From CAYGZM01 sp964354365 (lineage in GTDB: Bacteria > Planctomycetota > Phycisphaerae > Sedimentisphaerales > Anaerobacaceae), in contig CAYGZM010000010.1 in the NCBI GenBank assembly GCA_964354365.1, positions 1 to 55,098 of the forward strand: 55,098 bases of DNA, written 5' to 3'. The notes below the pieces were generated by a model, which saw nothing but the letters and a program-made list of their open reading frames with translations, did no database searches and was not told the DNA's origin. The position numbers and the translations under genes are program-made. The number at the start of each line of letters is the position of its first letter. The first letter of the stretch is position 1. Shown here piece after piece: positions 9,492-18,860 of the stretch.

Positions 9492-10422
9492 GCGTTACCC
9501 TCGGATCAACAAGTGCGTAGCAAACGTCCGCAACGAGGTTGAATACGACGAAAAGAATTGCGCCTATGAAGGTCATTGCACTGATGACGCTGTAGTCGCG
9601 CGCGCCTATCGCCTCGACCATCAGATAACCCAGCCCCGGAATACCGAAGAATCGTTCAAGCAGCAGTGACCCTAAGAATAAGAACGGCGCCGTCATGGCC
9701 ACCCGCGTAATAATCGGTATCATCGCGTTCTTCAGAACGTGCTTGAACAGCACTCGTCCCGTTGAAAGCCCCTTCGCGTAGGCCGTGCGAACGTAGTCGC
9801 TTCGCATCTCATCGAGCATCACCGTTCGGTAGAACCGCACATTGCCGCCCATGCCGGCTGCTATGCCAATCAGCACGGGTAGTGCAACGTTTTGCGCTGT
9901 CGTCAAATCAGGGCGGAAAAATACCGGAAATAGGCCCCACCTGTAGGCGAGGAAATACTGCCCGAAAAAGATGAAGCCAAGATATGGAATGCTCATCCCT
10001 GCGATACAGACAACAACCGCCAGGGTATCCCATAGTGAGCCGCGAACAGACGCAACAACAAGCGCCAGGCTCACCGAAATCACCACCACCCCAACCAACA
10101 TCGGCGCCGTAAGCGCCAGAGAAGGCCACGCGCCCCTTTTGATCTTTTCGATTACAAGCTCACGGTCTCTCGCCCTGCCGAAGTTGAACGTAAGCGCGTT
10201 TTTGAAGTGGTTGACGAACTGGCTGTCCCACGCCAGAAACAAAGGCTTATTCAGCCCGTACTCTTCTCGGATCTCGTCGATGGTCTCGCCAGAGGCCCCT
10301 TTTCCGGCTATCTCAACGGATATGTCGCCGCCAACCACGGTGAACAAAACGAAAGTCAGCAGCAGCACCCCGAACACGATCGGTACGGTGTATAGGAATC
10401 GCCTTAATATGTACGTTGTCAT
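9484..10422 (-). CDS. Peptide ABC importer permease (OppB/DppB type)
   Basis: A 312-residue inner-membrane permease. The start MTTYILRRFLYTVPIVFGVL is the characteristic first segment of DppB/OppB proteins. A periplasmic region follows (EIREEYGLNKPLFLAWDSQF, matching the family R-x-x-LGLD-x-P pattern), then five further membrane segments. The EAA loop is YVRTAYAKGLSTGRVLFKHV, and the end is VADVCYALVDPRV, the usual D-x-x-Y-x-x-x-DPR close. It overlaps the binding-protein gene by 4 bp (ATGA) and the OppC-type gene by 8 bp. Confidence 0.94.
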   Translation of the reverse strand: MTTYILRRFLYTVPIVFGVLLLTFVLFTVVGGDISVEIAGKGASGETIDEIREEYGLNKPLFLAWDSQFVNHFKNALTFNFGRARDRELVIEKIKRGAWPSLALTAPMLVGVVVISVSLALVVASVRGSLWDTLAVVVCIAGMSIPYLGFIFFGQYFLAYRWGLFPVFFRPDLTTAQNVALPVLIGIAAGMGGNVRFYRTVMLDEMRSDYVRTAYAKGLSTGRVLFKHVLKNAMIPIITRVAMTAPFLFLGSLLLERFFGIPGLGYLMVEAIGARDYSVISAMTFIGAILFVVFNLVADVCYALVDPRVTLE

Positions 10423-12230
10423 TCAATCTTCTTTGCAAGTTCCTTGTACGCCGCCCGTTCGGCCATATCAATCCTGCGATATTTGCTCAGGCCGTATGCA
10501 AAGGCGTGCGGTTTGTAATTCTTGTACCAGTCATGATGCAGCACATAAGCAATCCGGTGGTTCAAAAACGCCGCCGGACAATCTTCTAAAACAATAAGCT
10601 CCATCTCCTGATAGAGCCGTTGCCTTTCAGGCCCATCGCGCGACACTTGGGCCTTCTCGTACAACTGGTCGAACTGCGGATTCGAGTAGTTGAATGCGTT
10701 CGGCCCCGCGCCAGCGTGCTTGCTGTAGAACAACGAAAGAAATTCCTGCGCATCCGGTATCGACGCGCTCGCGCCCGACGCGAACATCTGAACATTCCCG
10801 GCACTGAGCTCTTCCTGAAAGGCAGGCCCGTCCATATACTGCACTTCCGCTTCAAGCCCGATGGCGGCCAGGCTGCGCTGGAGGAATTGGCCGTACTGAT
10901 GGAACCACGTGCTTGCGCCCGGCATTGCAATCTTGAGCACCGGCAGCTTGCCGCCCCGGATGCGTTCGGCCTCGGCCAGCAGCTCTTTCGCCTTCGCAGA
11001 ATCATACCGCGAATATCCCTTTTCTTTTATCTGGGCGTTGTAGCCGGCCATCATAGGCGGTATTACCCCGTGTGCGACAAGATGTCGGTTGTTGAAGAAT
11101 AGCTCGATGAACCTCTCGCGGTCTATTGCATAGCTTATTGCCCGGCGCAGGGGCTTGTTTTTGCCGAGAACGCCGTCTGCCATATTGAAGCCGAGCCAGT
11201 AGGTCGAGGGGTCCACAGAAGTTTTCAGGTGTATCCCCCGTTGCTTCATTGCGGGCGTTAGTTCTCCACCGCCCGTAATAACCCCGTCGAAGCTGTCTTT
11301 GGGAATGACGCCCGCATCGACCTTCCCCTGCAAAAACAAAAGCCAGGCCGGCTGATATTCCTCTATGACCGTCCAGACAACTCTGTCTGCGAAGGGTATT
11401 GGCTTTCCGGCGTCGTCAAGGTAGCCGGCCTCGGCGTCACCGCTCTCGCCTTCGCTCGGATACAGCTCGCCTCTGAATGTTGGATTGCGCACAAGCTCAA
11501 CGTAGCTGCCGCGACGCCAGACATTCAGCTTAAATGGCCCTGTGCCGACAGGATGGCTTATGATGTCCTGGCCGTAATAATCAACTGCCTCCATTGCCGC
11601 CGGGGCGTAAGCGGTGTCAGCCAGGGCGCTGTAGATGACCTGCGGCCACGGCTTTGTCAGCTTTATGACCAGGGTTCGATCATCGGGCGTCTGTAATCCT
11701 TCCACTTCCCGCGAGTAGTTTACGTTCCCGGCGTCGGTGCAGCTCTTTGTGTATTCACGAAACTCATCCAGCCCAACGATTCTCTCATTCAAAACAGCCC
11801 AGTTCGGACTCAAGGTCTTGATATTGGCTATTCTTTTGAACGCATAGACAAAGTCCTGCGCCCTTAGCTGCCTTGCCTTGCCGCCCGGAAAGCAGGCGTC
11901 GTCCTGGAAATACACCCCCCTCTTGACCTTAACGGTATAGACAAGCCCATCCTCGCTGATTTGCGGCATATCTTCGGCCAGCAAAGGCGCCAATTCGTAC
12001 GGCCGCTTCAAGAAATGATAATCGTATAGAGTCTCAAATATCTGGCTGGCGACTATGCGCGAATATAAGTCGGCTGTATTGGCCGGATCCAGGCTGGCTA
12101 TCCTGGTGTACAGGACGTGGTGCAGGACCATTTCGTTGGGTTCTTCAATGGAACGCGAGCGGTCACATCCGGCGATCGTCGGTAATACCGCTACAAACAA
12201 GATACCCAGGAACTTTAGCGCAAAATCCAT
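10419..12230 (-). CDS. Peptide-binding lipoprotein, SBP family 5 (OppA/DppA type)
   Basis: A 603-residue extracytoplasmic solute-binding lipoprotein. The signal peptide (1-21) ends in a lipobox PTIAGC with Cys22 as the lipidated residue. Family-5 landmarks include LDPANTADLYSRIVASQIFE, LAEDMPQISEDGLVYTVKVK, DFVYAFKRI and the late GVIPP plus KAKELLAEA segments. It would capture peptides outside the cytoplasmic membrane and hand them to the OppB/OppC pair. It is the first gene of the importer operon, with an 89-bp leader behind the preceding gene that contains a candidate terminator. Substrate specificity cannot be read from the sequence. Confidence 0.93.
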   Translation of the reverse strand: MDFALKFLGILFVAVLPTIAGCDRSRSIEEPNEMVLHHVLYTRIASLDPANTADLYSRIVASQIFETLYDYHFLKRPYELAPLLAEDMPQISEDGLVYTVKVKRGVYFQDDACFPGGKARQLRAQDFVYAFKRIANIKTLSPNWAVLNERIVGLDEFREYTKSCTDAGNVNYSREVEGLQTPDDRTLVIKLTKPWPQVIYSALADTAYAPAAMEAVDYYGQDIISHPVGTGPFKLNVWRRGSYVELVRNPTFRGELYPSEGESGDAEAGYLDDAGKPIPFADRVVWTVIEEYQPAWLLFLQGKVDAGVIPKDSFDGVITGGGELTPAMKQRGIHLKTSVDPSTYWLGFNMADGVLGKNKPLRRAISYAIDRERFIELFFNNRHLVAHGVIPPMMAGYNAQIKEKGYSRYDSAKAKELLAEAERIRGGKLPVLKIAMPGASTWFHQYGQFLQRSLAAIGLEAEVQYMDGPAFQEELSAGNVQMFASGASASIPDAQEFLSLFYSKHAGAGPNAFNYSNPQFDQLYEKAQVSRDGPERQRLYQEMELIVLEDCPAAFLNHRIAYVLHHDWYKNYKPHAFAYGLSKYRRIDMAERAAYKELAKKIE

Positions 12231-12274
12231 TTTGCCTCAAGCTCATTGTGCCTGCAAGGTATAGGGTCCCACCG

Positions 12275-12297
12275 AAAAAGGCAAGACTTCCGCCTTT
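12275..12297 (-). terminator. Candidate intrinsic terminator
   Basis: On the minus strand AAAGGC, a 9-nt loop and GCCTTT are followed by further Ts. It lies just after the HEAT-like gene stop and before the importer, so it may separate the two transcripts. The stem is only 6 bp. Confidence 0.4.
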
Positions 12298-12318
12298 CCG
12301 CCTCCAGACCACTTGAAA

Positions 12319-13434
12319 CTACTCAGTGGGGCCTGTCTTTGGCGGCGCCGGCAGGGCAAAAGGCCCGTCGTGCATTTTGCCGGTCGAATCCGGGCCGTAT
12401 GTGAACTTGATCTTCGTCGCCAATTCGCCGGCCTTCGCATCGGTTCCGAGGAGCCTGTCATGTTCGCTCCACAGCCCCGTGTCATCTCCACGTTCGATAG
12501 CTCTTCTTATGCCCGTCTGCGGCGTACCCAGGAGTTTGCTGACGCAGTTGGCCTCCGTACCAACCAGCACCGAAACCAACTGCTGATTCTGAACCTCGCT
12601 CAGATAGTCCCCGCCTTTGACATACCTCTGTATCACAAAGGAATAAAGCTGCCCGAAACGGTACGCAAGGGCGGTTTTGTTCGCGCCGCCGGACAACATC
12701 TTCTCGGCCAGCAGCCTCAAAATGGTGCTGTCCAGAAGCTCGTATGCCACTTTCCATGCCGCGTAATGCTTGATCCGCCCGTCGGCTATTCGCAGCAGTA
12801 GCTCCTCGCCCTGCGGAATCTTCACGGCCCCCGCAAACTGCGCTATCAGGCCTATCGTCTCAGGCTCGCTGCTATCGACCAGCTCTTTGAGCTTCTCCGC
12901 GATTACCCTCGCCCGTCCCATAGGGACCGCATCTCCCGAGTTCAATAGCTTCACAATACCGGGGTTTGTAAGTGAATGGACCGCCCAATAGCGGACAACG
13001 GCATCCCTGCTCCTCAGCATCGCAATCGACAAATCCGTCAGCGCCAGGTCCGCAAGGCCGTCAATCAGAATCAGCAGATTGACCGCCACCTTGATTCTAC
13101 GGTCTGCCGGCAGCGCCAAAGATGCTTGAAGCCCGGACGTAATGTGCTTGAAGGCCGAAGCGGAGAACTGTTGGGCGTACTGCTTCTGAGTGGCGCTCTG
13201 TCTGCTCAAAATGACCGTCCTGAGTTTCGCTATATCCGTGAATTTCTGGGCATTCAGCAACTCCTCCACACCATCGGCCAGAAAATCGTCAATGACCTGC
13301 AGATCCTGTTTGTCGAGCGCCTCCTTACTGCGGACGCTGTCAATCTCCCTCGTATCTAAGGCGTTTGAGATCGAAGTCACGGCCAAAACAGAAAATACCC
13401 CAAGAACAGCAAAAATCGCCCATTTTGCCTTCAT
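12319..13434 (-). CDS. Exported HEAT-like repeat protein
   Basis: A 371-residue protein from the ATG at 13434. An open frame extends to 13533, but the 13434 start gives a clean signal peptide (MKAKWAIFAVLGVFSVLAVT then SISNA). The mature part is almost wholly helical. It contains repeat-like segments such as SRDAVVRYWAVHSL and LLRIADGRIKHYAAWKVAYELL, which resemble HEAT-type alpha repeats. No catalytic motif is visible. The C-terminus is Pro-rich (FALPAPPKTGPTE). I do not recognise a named family. It lies upstream of the importer on the same strand, with a candidate terminator between. Confidence 0.65.
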   Translation of the reverse strand: MKAKWAIFAVLGVFSVLAVTSISNALDTREIDSVRSKEALDKQDLQVIDDFLADGVEELLNAQKFTDIAKLRTVILSRQSATQKQYAQQFSASAFKHITSGLQASLALPADRRIKVAVNLLILIDGLADLALTDLSIAMLRSRDAVVRYWAVHSLTNPGIVKLLNSGDAVPMGRARVIAEKLKELVDSSEPETIGLIAQFAGAVKIPQGEELLLRIADGRIKHYAAWKVAYELLDSTILRLLAEKMLSGGANKTALAYRFGQLYSFVIQRYVKGGDYLSEVQNQQLVSVLVGTEANCVSKLLGTPQTGIRRAIERGDDTGLWSEHDRLLGTDAKAGELATKIKFTYGPDSTGKMHDGPFALPAPPKTGPTE

Positions 13435-13582
13435 CGTGCAAGCATCCCAAAAAGCACTACAGCGCGTCCTTGATTCTGACAGTTCCGAGCCCGTACCTGC
13501 CATTTTTGACAACATTATCCAGCTTAACTCCAAAACCGGCCCTTGTCAAGTTAATTTGCCGGCTCCGTTTTAAGAGGACATA

Positions 13583-13665
13583 AAGGCTTCTGCAAAATTG
13601 CAGGTTAGGCCTACTTAGAAAAGGAAAAATCGTTTGTTGATTACCTGCAATTTTGCAGAACTCAT
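13583..13665. mobile_element. 83-bp MITE-like element with 10-bp target duplication
   Basis: The sequence AGAGGACATA occurs directly repeated at 13573-13582 and 13666-13675. Between the copies lie 83 bp whose subterminal 18-mers (13588-13605 and 13643-13660) are perfect inverted repeats, each starting five bases inside the boundary. Each 18-mer is itself nearly palindromic (CTGCAA-AA-TTGCAG), so the transcript could fold strongly. A second, inverted copy is at 1-55. There is no coding capacity, so it would need a transposase supplied elsewhere. It sits 84 bp upstream of rtcB. Confidence 0.78.
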
Positions 13666-13748
13666 AGAGGACATACCATAGATCGACTTTCCATTTTTTC
13701 CGCCCGGGACTCTATCCGAGAATCTCAAGACCTGATACAATTCTATCA

Positions 13749-15191
13749 ATGACTGAATCATCCCCAAAACTCGTTCGTATCGACCCGCTTCGCCTGCGTA
13801 TGGAGCGCACCGGCCAAATGGTCACCGATGCGACTATTTTTGCCTCTAAGGCCATCAACCTCGAGCCGGAAGCGGTCCGCCAGCTTTGCGATGCCGCCTC
13901 CCTGCCGCCGGCCAAAAAGGTCCTCGCCACCGCCGATATACACGTCGGTTTCGGCGTTCCTATTGGGGCTGTCGTGGGGATGGAGGATGCGATTATGCCC
14001 CCTGCGGTCGGGTACGACATAAACTGCGGGATGCGCCTGCTGCACACCCCCTTCTCAAAAGGCCAGGTCGATACCGACAAAATCGCAGTCGATATCGCCC
14101 GCGAGATTCCGCTCGGCGAAGGCCGAGAAAACCTCCGGTTGGACCGAGCGGGCATCGAAACCGTCATCAACCAGGGAGTCGCCGGCATACCCGCCCTCGC
14201 CCGGAGAAGCAGCCATCGCGCCTGGGAGGCCTTCGACCCCGACGAGTTCGCCGCCGACCTGCAAAGAATCGAGGAGAACGGCTGTATGCCCGCCGACCCG
14301 GCCGCTGTGCCCAAACAAGCCATACAAAAAGGCTCGGACCAGCTTGGAACCCTCGGAGGCGGCAACCACTTCATTGAAATCCAGTACGTCCAGGAAATCT
14401 TCGACCCTAACTTGGCCAAAAGCTTTGGCCTCTTCAAGAACCAGCTTGTCGTGATGATACATTCCGGCTCGCGCCGATTCGGCTACGAAATCGCCGATGA
14501 GTATATGAACGTTGCTGCCCGAAGGCCGGAAAACGCCGACCGCAAGAAGATGCTCTCGTACCTGTCCATTGACAGCAAGCCCGGCAAAGACTATATCAAT
14601 GCGATGGGGGCCGCCGCAAACTTCGCTTTCGCCAATCGCCATATCATGGCCCTGCTCGTGCGGCGCTGCTTCAACAGAATGTTCGGCCCGACTCCGCTGC
14701 CGCTCGTGTACGACGTCACGCACAATATGGCAAAACTTGAGACACACAACGGCAAGCGCCTTTGGGTGCACCGCAAAGGCGCCACCCGCGCCTTCGGCCC
14801 GGACCGTATGACGGGAACCATCTTCGCAAAGACCGGCCAACCCATTATCACGCCCGGCTCGATGGGAACTGCAAGCTTCCTGCTTGTTGGAACCGGCAGC
14901 TCCCAGGAGTCCTTGTGCTCGGTCAATCACGGGGCCGGCAGAGTGATGAGCCGGTCAGCCGCCCTTGGCAAGGCCCGCGGGGGCAGAATAGTCAAGCCCG
15001 GCGAGATTAGCGACGAGCAATTCAAACGCAGTATGCAAGGAATCAAGCTGATTGCAGGCGATAGGCGTAAGATAAAGGAAGAAGCGCCCGGCGCCTACAA
15101 AGATATCGAGGAGGTCGTCCGAATTGTCGTCGAATGCGGATGGGCCACGGTTGTCGCGCGAATGGTCCCATTAGCGGTCTTAAAGGGCTGA
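13749..15191 (+). CDS. rtcB: RNA-splicing ligase RtcB
   Basis: A 480-residue GTP- and Mn2+-dependent ligase that joins RNA 2',3'-cyclic-phosphate or 3'-phosphate ends to 5'-OH ends. Hallmarks in order are: ADIHVGFGVPIG, the metal-binding Cys in VGYDINCGMR, GTLGGGNHFIE, HSGSRRFGYEI, VYDVTHNMAK, VHRKGATRAFGP, PGSMGTASFLLVGT and the guanylylated His in SVNHGAGRVMSR. The length is normal for the family. No archease gene or RtcR regulator is adjacent. The MITE-like element lies just upstream and may have altered the promoter region. The opposite strand has long open frames that are shadows of this gene. Confidence 0.96.
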   Translation: MTESSPKLVRIDPLRLRMERTGQMVTDATIFASKAINLEPEAVRQLCDAASLPPAKKVLATADIHVGFGVPIGAVVGMEDAIMPPAVGYDINCGMRLLHTPFSKGQVDTDKIAVDIAREIPLGEGRENLRLDRAGIETVINQGVAGIPALARRSSHRAWEAFDPDEFAADLQRIEENGCMPADPAAVPKQAIQKGSDQLGTLGGGNHFIEIQYVQEIFDPNLAKSFGLFKNQLVVMIHSGSRRFGYEIADEYMNVAARRPENADRKKMLSYLSIDSKPGKDYINAMGAAANFAFANRHIMALLVRRCFNRMFGPTPLPLVYDVTHNMAKLETHNGKRLWVHRKGATRAFGPDRMTGTIFAKTGQPIITPGSMGTASFLLVGTGSSQESLCSVNHGAGRVMSRSAALGKARGGRIVKPGEISDEQFKRSMQGIKLIAGDRRKIKEEAPGAYKDIEEVVRIVVECGWATVVARMVPLAVLKG

Positions 15192-15377
15192 GAACGTATC
15201 AATTCGCCCAAATTCTCCGCTGTTGCCCGTTTCACTATGTTAAGATTCCTCTGCAAAAACACGATAAAAAAACAGACAACGAATCATTGCATTTTTGGCG
15301 AAATATCTTATGCTAATACGCGGATTGGCTGCCTTTGGCAATCGAGGGGTAACGCAGTTGTTTATCGGAAAATAAGA

Positions 15378-16724
15378 ATGGCTAAACGCCTTGCCGTTTA
15401 TACGAGTTCGCTGGTGGTGCTTGTCTTTATTGTAGGCTGTCTGCGCTCAAAGGCCGCGACGGTAACCGCCCCGGTGCTCGACGCCCACAAGGCTGAACAT
15501 GCCGCACCTGTAACTGGTTGGGCCGAGTCTGACAAAGTCCCGCCCGTTGAAACCAAGCCCGATGAGTTTGAACCCACTCAGATCGAACCCGCCGATATTG
15601 CGCCCGCCGAAGCTCGGCCCGACGCGACTGCGAACGCCCCGGTTGAGCCGGACAAGGCCGAGCCGGAAGCCAACGAGCCTCCAACAGACAACCCCAATGA
15701 CGTCGCACCCGCAGAGTCTCCGCCCCGGCAAATCGAGCCTAACAACGTCGAGCCTGGGCCGATGGAGCCAAACCAAAGCGCGCCCGTTGTGCCGGAGCCG
15801 AATCAAGCCGAGCCTAATGAACTCAAGCCCGCGAAGGTTGAGCCGGGTAAGATCGATGCCAACAACATCGAGCCTGTTAAGGTCGAGCCAAACGTTGTTG
15901 ATACTAATAATGTCAAACCCATCGCAACGGAACCCAACGATCCCAACGCTGCCTCAGCCGTCTCTTTTCACAACAAATGCGCTGGCATCCTCAAGAGCTT
16001 CGTCAGTGAGAACGGAATGGTTGACTATAAAACGCTGAGCCGAAAAAGACTCGAGTTGAAGAGTCTTTTCGATGATTTCGACGAGCTCGACCCCAACGAA
16101 TATAACAAGTGGTCCAAGGAAGACAAAATGGCCCTCTGGATCAACGTGTATAACATCCAAATGCTCGACATAATCGCCAGAAACTACCCGGTCAAGCCGA
16201 TATCGCGATTCCACAGCGTCCTCTGGGGCCCCAGCAGCGTCAGGCATATCGAGGGCAAATGGACCAAGTACAAATTCCTGGTGATGGACGAGGTATTTAC
16301 GCTATCGGAGATTGAGCAGCGGTTCTTCCGCAAGGAGTTCCAGGAACCGAGAGTATTCCTCGCCCTGACTCGCGCGAGCCTCTCCAGCCCCCCTCTGCGC
16401 AATGAGCCTTACTATGGCTACAAGCTCCACAAACAGCTCGATGACCAGGTAAGGAAGTTCCTGTCCAGCCCGCTGGCGTTCGGGATAGACAAGGAAAAAG
16501 GAAAGGTGTACCTTTCAGCCCTATTCCAGAAAACCGACTACGGCGGTCAGTTCGTCGGCAAATACGGAACGGACAAAAAGTTCAAGCAAAAGGAGACCGA
16601 AATAGCAGCCGTCCTGAATTTCATCAGCAATTATGTCTCCGAAGAAGTGAAGTCTTATCTTGAGTTAGGAAACTATGCCGTTCAGTTTATAGGATATAAC
16701 TGGACAATCAATGATGCCCCGTAG
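15378..16724 (+). CDS. DUF547 lipoprotein with Glu-Pro pentad stalk
   Basis: A 448-residue protein from the ATG at 15378. The open frame reaches 15237, but this start gives a lipoprotein signal with lipobox FIVGC, Cys21. Residues about 45-195 are low-complexity with a loose five-residue period centred on Glu-Pro (FEPTQIEPADIAPAEARPDA; later KVEPGKIDANNIEPVKVEP), likely an extended acidic stalk. The C-terminal part, about 200-448, is a DUF547 domain: NGMVDYKTL, ALWINVYNIQML, SPPLRNEPYYGYKL and FLSSPLAFGID. DUF547 proteins are exported proteins of unknown activity. The following metK gene is 51 bp away. Confidence 0.85.
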   Translation: MAKRLAVYTSSLVVLVFIVGCLRSKAATVTAPVLDAHKAEHAAPVTGWAESDKVPPVETKPDEFEPTQIEPADIAPAEARPDATANAPVEPDKAEPEANEPPTDNPNDVAPAESPPRQIEPNNVEPGPMEPNQSAPVVPEPNQAEPNELKPAKVEPGKIDANNIEPVKVEPNVVDTNNVKPIATEPNDPNAASAVSFHNKCAGILKSFVSENGMVDYKTLSRKRLELKSLFDDFDELDPNEYNKWSKEDKMALWINVYNIQMLDIIARNYPVKPISRFHSVLWGPSSVRHIEGKWTKYKFLVMDEVFTLSEIEQRFFRKEFQEPRVFLALTRASLSSPPLRNEPYYGYKLHKQLDDQVRKFLSSPLAFGIDKEKGKVYLSALFQKTDYGGQFVGKYGTDKKFKQKETEIAAVLNFISNYVSEEVKSYLELGNYAVQFIGYNWTINDAP

Positions 16725-16775
16725 CTGAGCAAGCTGCGAATGGCAGACTCTGAAATGTTTAAGGAATAAATAACA

Positions 16776-17990
16776 ATGGCAAGAAAATCAACTAATACCA
16801 AGCCCCGTTTTAGCAACCAGAAATATCTCTTCACCAGTGAGTCCGTGACAATGGGCCATCCGGACAAGGTGGCCGACCACATATCCGATGCAATCCTTGA
16901 TGCAATGCTCGCACAGGACCCGAAAAGCAGGGTCGCCTGCGAGACCCTCGTCAAGGATAATATGGTTATCGTATCGGGCGAGATCACAACCTCAGCAGTT
17001 GTTGACATACCTTCGGTCGTAAGACAAACAATCCGCGAAATCGGCTACACCGACCCGGGCCTCGGATTCGACGCCGACAACTGCGCCGTCCTCGTCACGG
17101 TGGGCAAGCAAAGCCCCGACATCTCCCAGGGCGTCACCGAAGGCGCCGGCCTGCACAAGGAGCAGGGCGCCGGAGACCAGGGAATCATGTTCGGTTTCGC
17201 CTGCAGAGAGACACCGGCCCTTATGCCGATGCCTATTCAACTGGCGCACTTGATTACGACTCGACTGGAAAAAATGCGACAAAGCAGGAAACTGCCCTGG
17301 CTGCGGCCCGACGGCAAAAGCCAGGTAACCGTCGAATACGATAACGGCAAACCCAAACGCATCCACACGGTCGTGGTCGCCACGCAGCATTCGCCGGACA
17401 TCCCCTACCGCAAATTGCGCAAAGAGGTCATCGAGAAGATAGTTCTTCCTGTCCTTCCCAAGCGCCTGGTCGATAAGCAGATAATATACCACATCAATCC
17501 GACCGGCCGATTCGTCATTGGCGGACCAAAGGGCGACTGCGGACTGACCGGAAGAAAAATCATTGTCGATACTTATGGTGGAAGAGGAAGCCACGGCGGC
17601 GGGTGCTTCAGCGGCAAAGACCCCACTAAGGTTGACAGAACCGCCAGCTACATGGCCCGACACATCGCCAAAAACGTCGTTGCTGCCGGCCTGGCCGACA
17701 CCTGCGAAGTGCAGTTGTCTTACGCAATCGGAGTTGCCGAGCCGGTCTCTATCCTGGTGGATACTGAGGGAACCGCAAAGATGCCCGAAGCAGAACTAAG
17801 TCGTATTATCAGGGACCTTTTCCCCCTTACACCCAAAGCGATGATTGCCTATCTGAAGCTCGCCCGTCCCATCTTCGCCCAGACCTCTTACGGCGGCCAC
17901 TTCGGAAGAAACCTGCCTGACTTTACCTGGGAAAAAACCGATATGGTCAACAAACTGCGAAAAGCCGCCGGCCTAAAACCGAAGAAATAG
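16776..17990 (+). CDS. metK: S-adenosylmethionine synthetase
   Basis: A 404-residue cytosolic enzyme that makes S-adenosylmethionine from methionine and ATP. Signatures: GHPDKVADHISDAILDA near the N-terminus (His for ATP binding, Asp for Mg), GAGDQGIMFGFA in the middle domain, and GGPKGDCGLTGRKIIVDTYG followed by GGGCFSGKDPTKVDR near the C-terminal half. Length and motif order are normal. No SAM riboswitch is evident in the 51-bp upstream spacer. A clear terminator follows at 18035. Confidence 0.97.
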   Translation: MARKSTNTKPRFSNQKYLFTSESVTMGHPDKVADHISDAILDAMLAQDPKSRVACETLVKDNMVIVSGEITTSAVVDIPSVVRQTIREIGYTDPGLGFDADNCAVLVTVGKQSPDISQGVTEGAGLHKEQGAGDQGIMFGFACRETPALMPMPIQLAHLITTRLEKMRQSRKLPWLRPDGKSQVTVEYDNGKPKRIHTVVVATQHSPDIPYRKLRKEVIEKIVLPVLPKRLVDKQIIYHINPTGRFVIGGPKGDCGLTGRKIIVDTYGGRGSHGGGCFSGKDPTKVDRTASYMARHIAKNVVAAGLADTCEVQLSYAIGVAEPVSILVDTEGTAKMPEAELSRIIRDLFPLTPKAMIAYLKLARPIFAQTSYGGHFGRNLPDFTWEKTDMVNKLRKAAGLKPKK

Positions 17991-18034
17991 AATCTCCGCT
18001 CCTCGTCATTGCGGGTGTAGTCAACCATCATCTC

Positions 18035-18065
18035 AGCCTCCTGCTTTGCCGGAGGCTATTTTATT
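18035..18065 (+). terminator. Intrinsic terminator after metK
   Basis: AGCCTCC (18035-18041) and GGAGGCT (18051-18057) form a perfect 7-bp stem with a 9-nt loop, followed by ATTTTATT. It lies 45 bp after the metK stop. Confidence 0.75.
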
Positions 18066-18296
18066 ATCTAAGCTTCCCCGGGGTCGTCCTCGCCCCTATG
18101 CCTACTACACCGTTCCAATACTCCGCGTTTCCCCCAACCTTTCCGCGAAGATCGGCGCGCCAGCCGACCTTAAATTGCACTCAAGCTCCTCACCACGTAT
18201 GCAATGGCCTTGCCAGCCGAGCACGCCCTTGTCAGCCGTAGAATTTCTCTGCTTTTTTGTAAGTTTTCGGCCTTTGGCTGCTCTAATATAGTAGCC

Positions 18297-18860
18297 ATGG
18301 CCGAAAGCGTTGATGACGAACGGTTGGTCGAAAAATTCCACCGAGGCGACGAATCTGCTTTTGACAGAATCATCGAGCGATACTCCGCCGAAATCGCGGT
18401 GCTGGCAAATCGGCTGCTCGGCTGGCCCGGAGACGTCGAGGACGTCACGCAGGATACGTTTCTCGCCGCGTTCCTCGGCCTCAAGAAATTCCGCTGCGAA
18501 TGCAGCCTTAGAACCTGGCTCTTTACCATAACAATAAACAAATGCCGCACTTACCGATACAAGCGTATGCTCCGCCTGCGACGGCCTTCGCAGCCTGCCG
18601 AGAGACCTTCTTCGGCCTCGCACCGCGCTGCGGACGGTACATCAATAGACAGCGAAACCTTTGATCAGGTCCGCGGGGCCGTCAGGGCCCTGCCCGCCAA
18701 GTACCGTGAACCGGTCGTCCTGACGTATCTCCAGGCCCTTCCGACGGATCAGGTTGCCCGGGTTCTCGGCATAAACGAGAACACCTTACACGTCCGACTG
18801 AATCGCGCAAGAAAACGCCTCAAGCATGACCTGGCGCAGCTCATGGAGAATGACTTATGA
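18297..18860 (+). CDS. ECF RNA polymerase sigma factor
   Basis: A 187-residue sigma-70-family factor with only regions 2 and 4. Region 2: ERLVEKFHRGDESAFDRIIE, then DVEDVTQDTFLAAFLGLKKF and CSLRTWLFTITINKCRTYRY. Region 4: VRALPAKYREPVVLTYLQAL, then TDQVARVLGINENTLHVRLN. The start at 18297 (MAESVDD) is preferred over the frame's upstream ATG at 18204 because it begins at region 2. It overlaps the next gene by 4 bp (ATGA), and that product looks like its membrane anti-sigma factor. Such pairs usually respond to envelope or extracytoplasmic signals. No autoregulatory promoter could be identified by eye. Confidence 0.92.
   Translation: MAESVDDERLVEKFHRGDESAFDRIIERYSAEIAVLANRLLGWPGDVEDVTQDTFLAAFLGLKKFRCECSLRTWLFTITINKCRTYRYKRMLRLRRPSQPAERPSSASHRAADGTSIDSETFDQVRGAVRALPAKYREPVVLTYLQALPTDQVARVLGINENTLHVRLNRARKRLKHDLAQLMENDL

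Noticed and set aside
13583..13665. Integron attC site
   Set aside because: The palindromic ends suggested attC, but there is no core GTT site, no integrase and no cassette. The 10-bp direct repeats fit a transposed element better.
14055..14930. Long minus-strand frame of 291 codons opposite rtcB
   Set aside because: It lies wholly inside the well-supported rtcB gene. Shadow frames are common in GC-rich genes, and no domain is visible.
16992..17663. Minus-strand frame of 223 codons opposite metK
   Set aside because: Shadow of the highly conserved metK frame.
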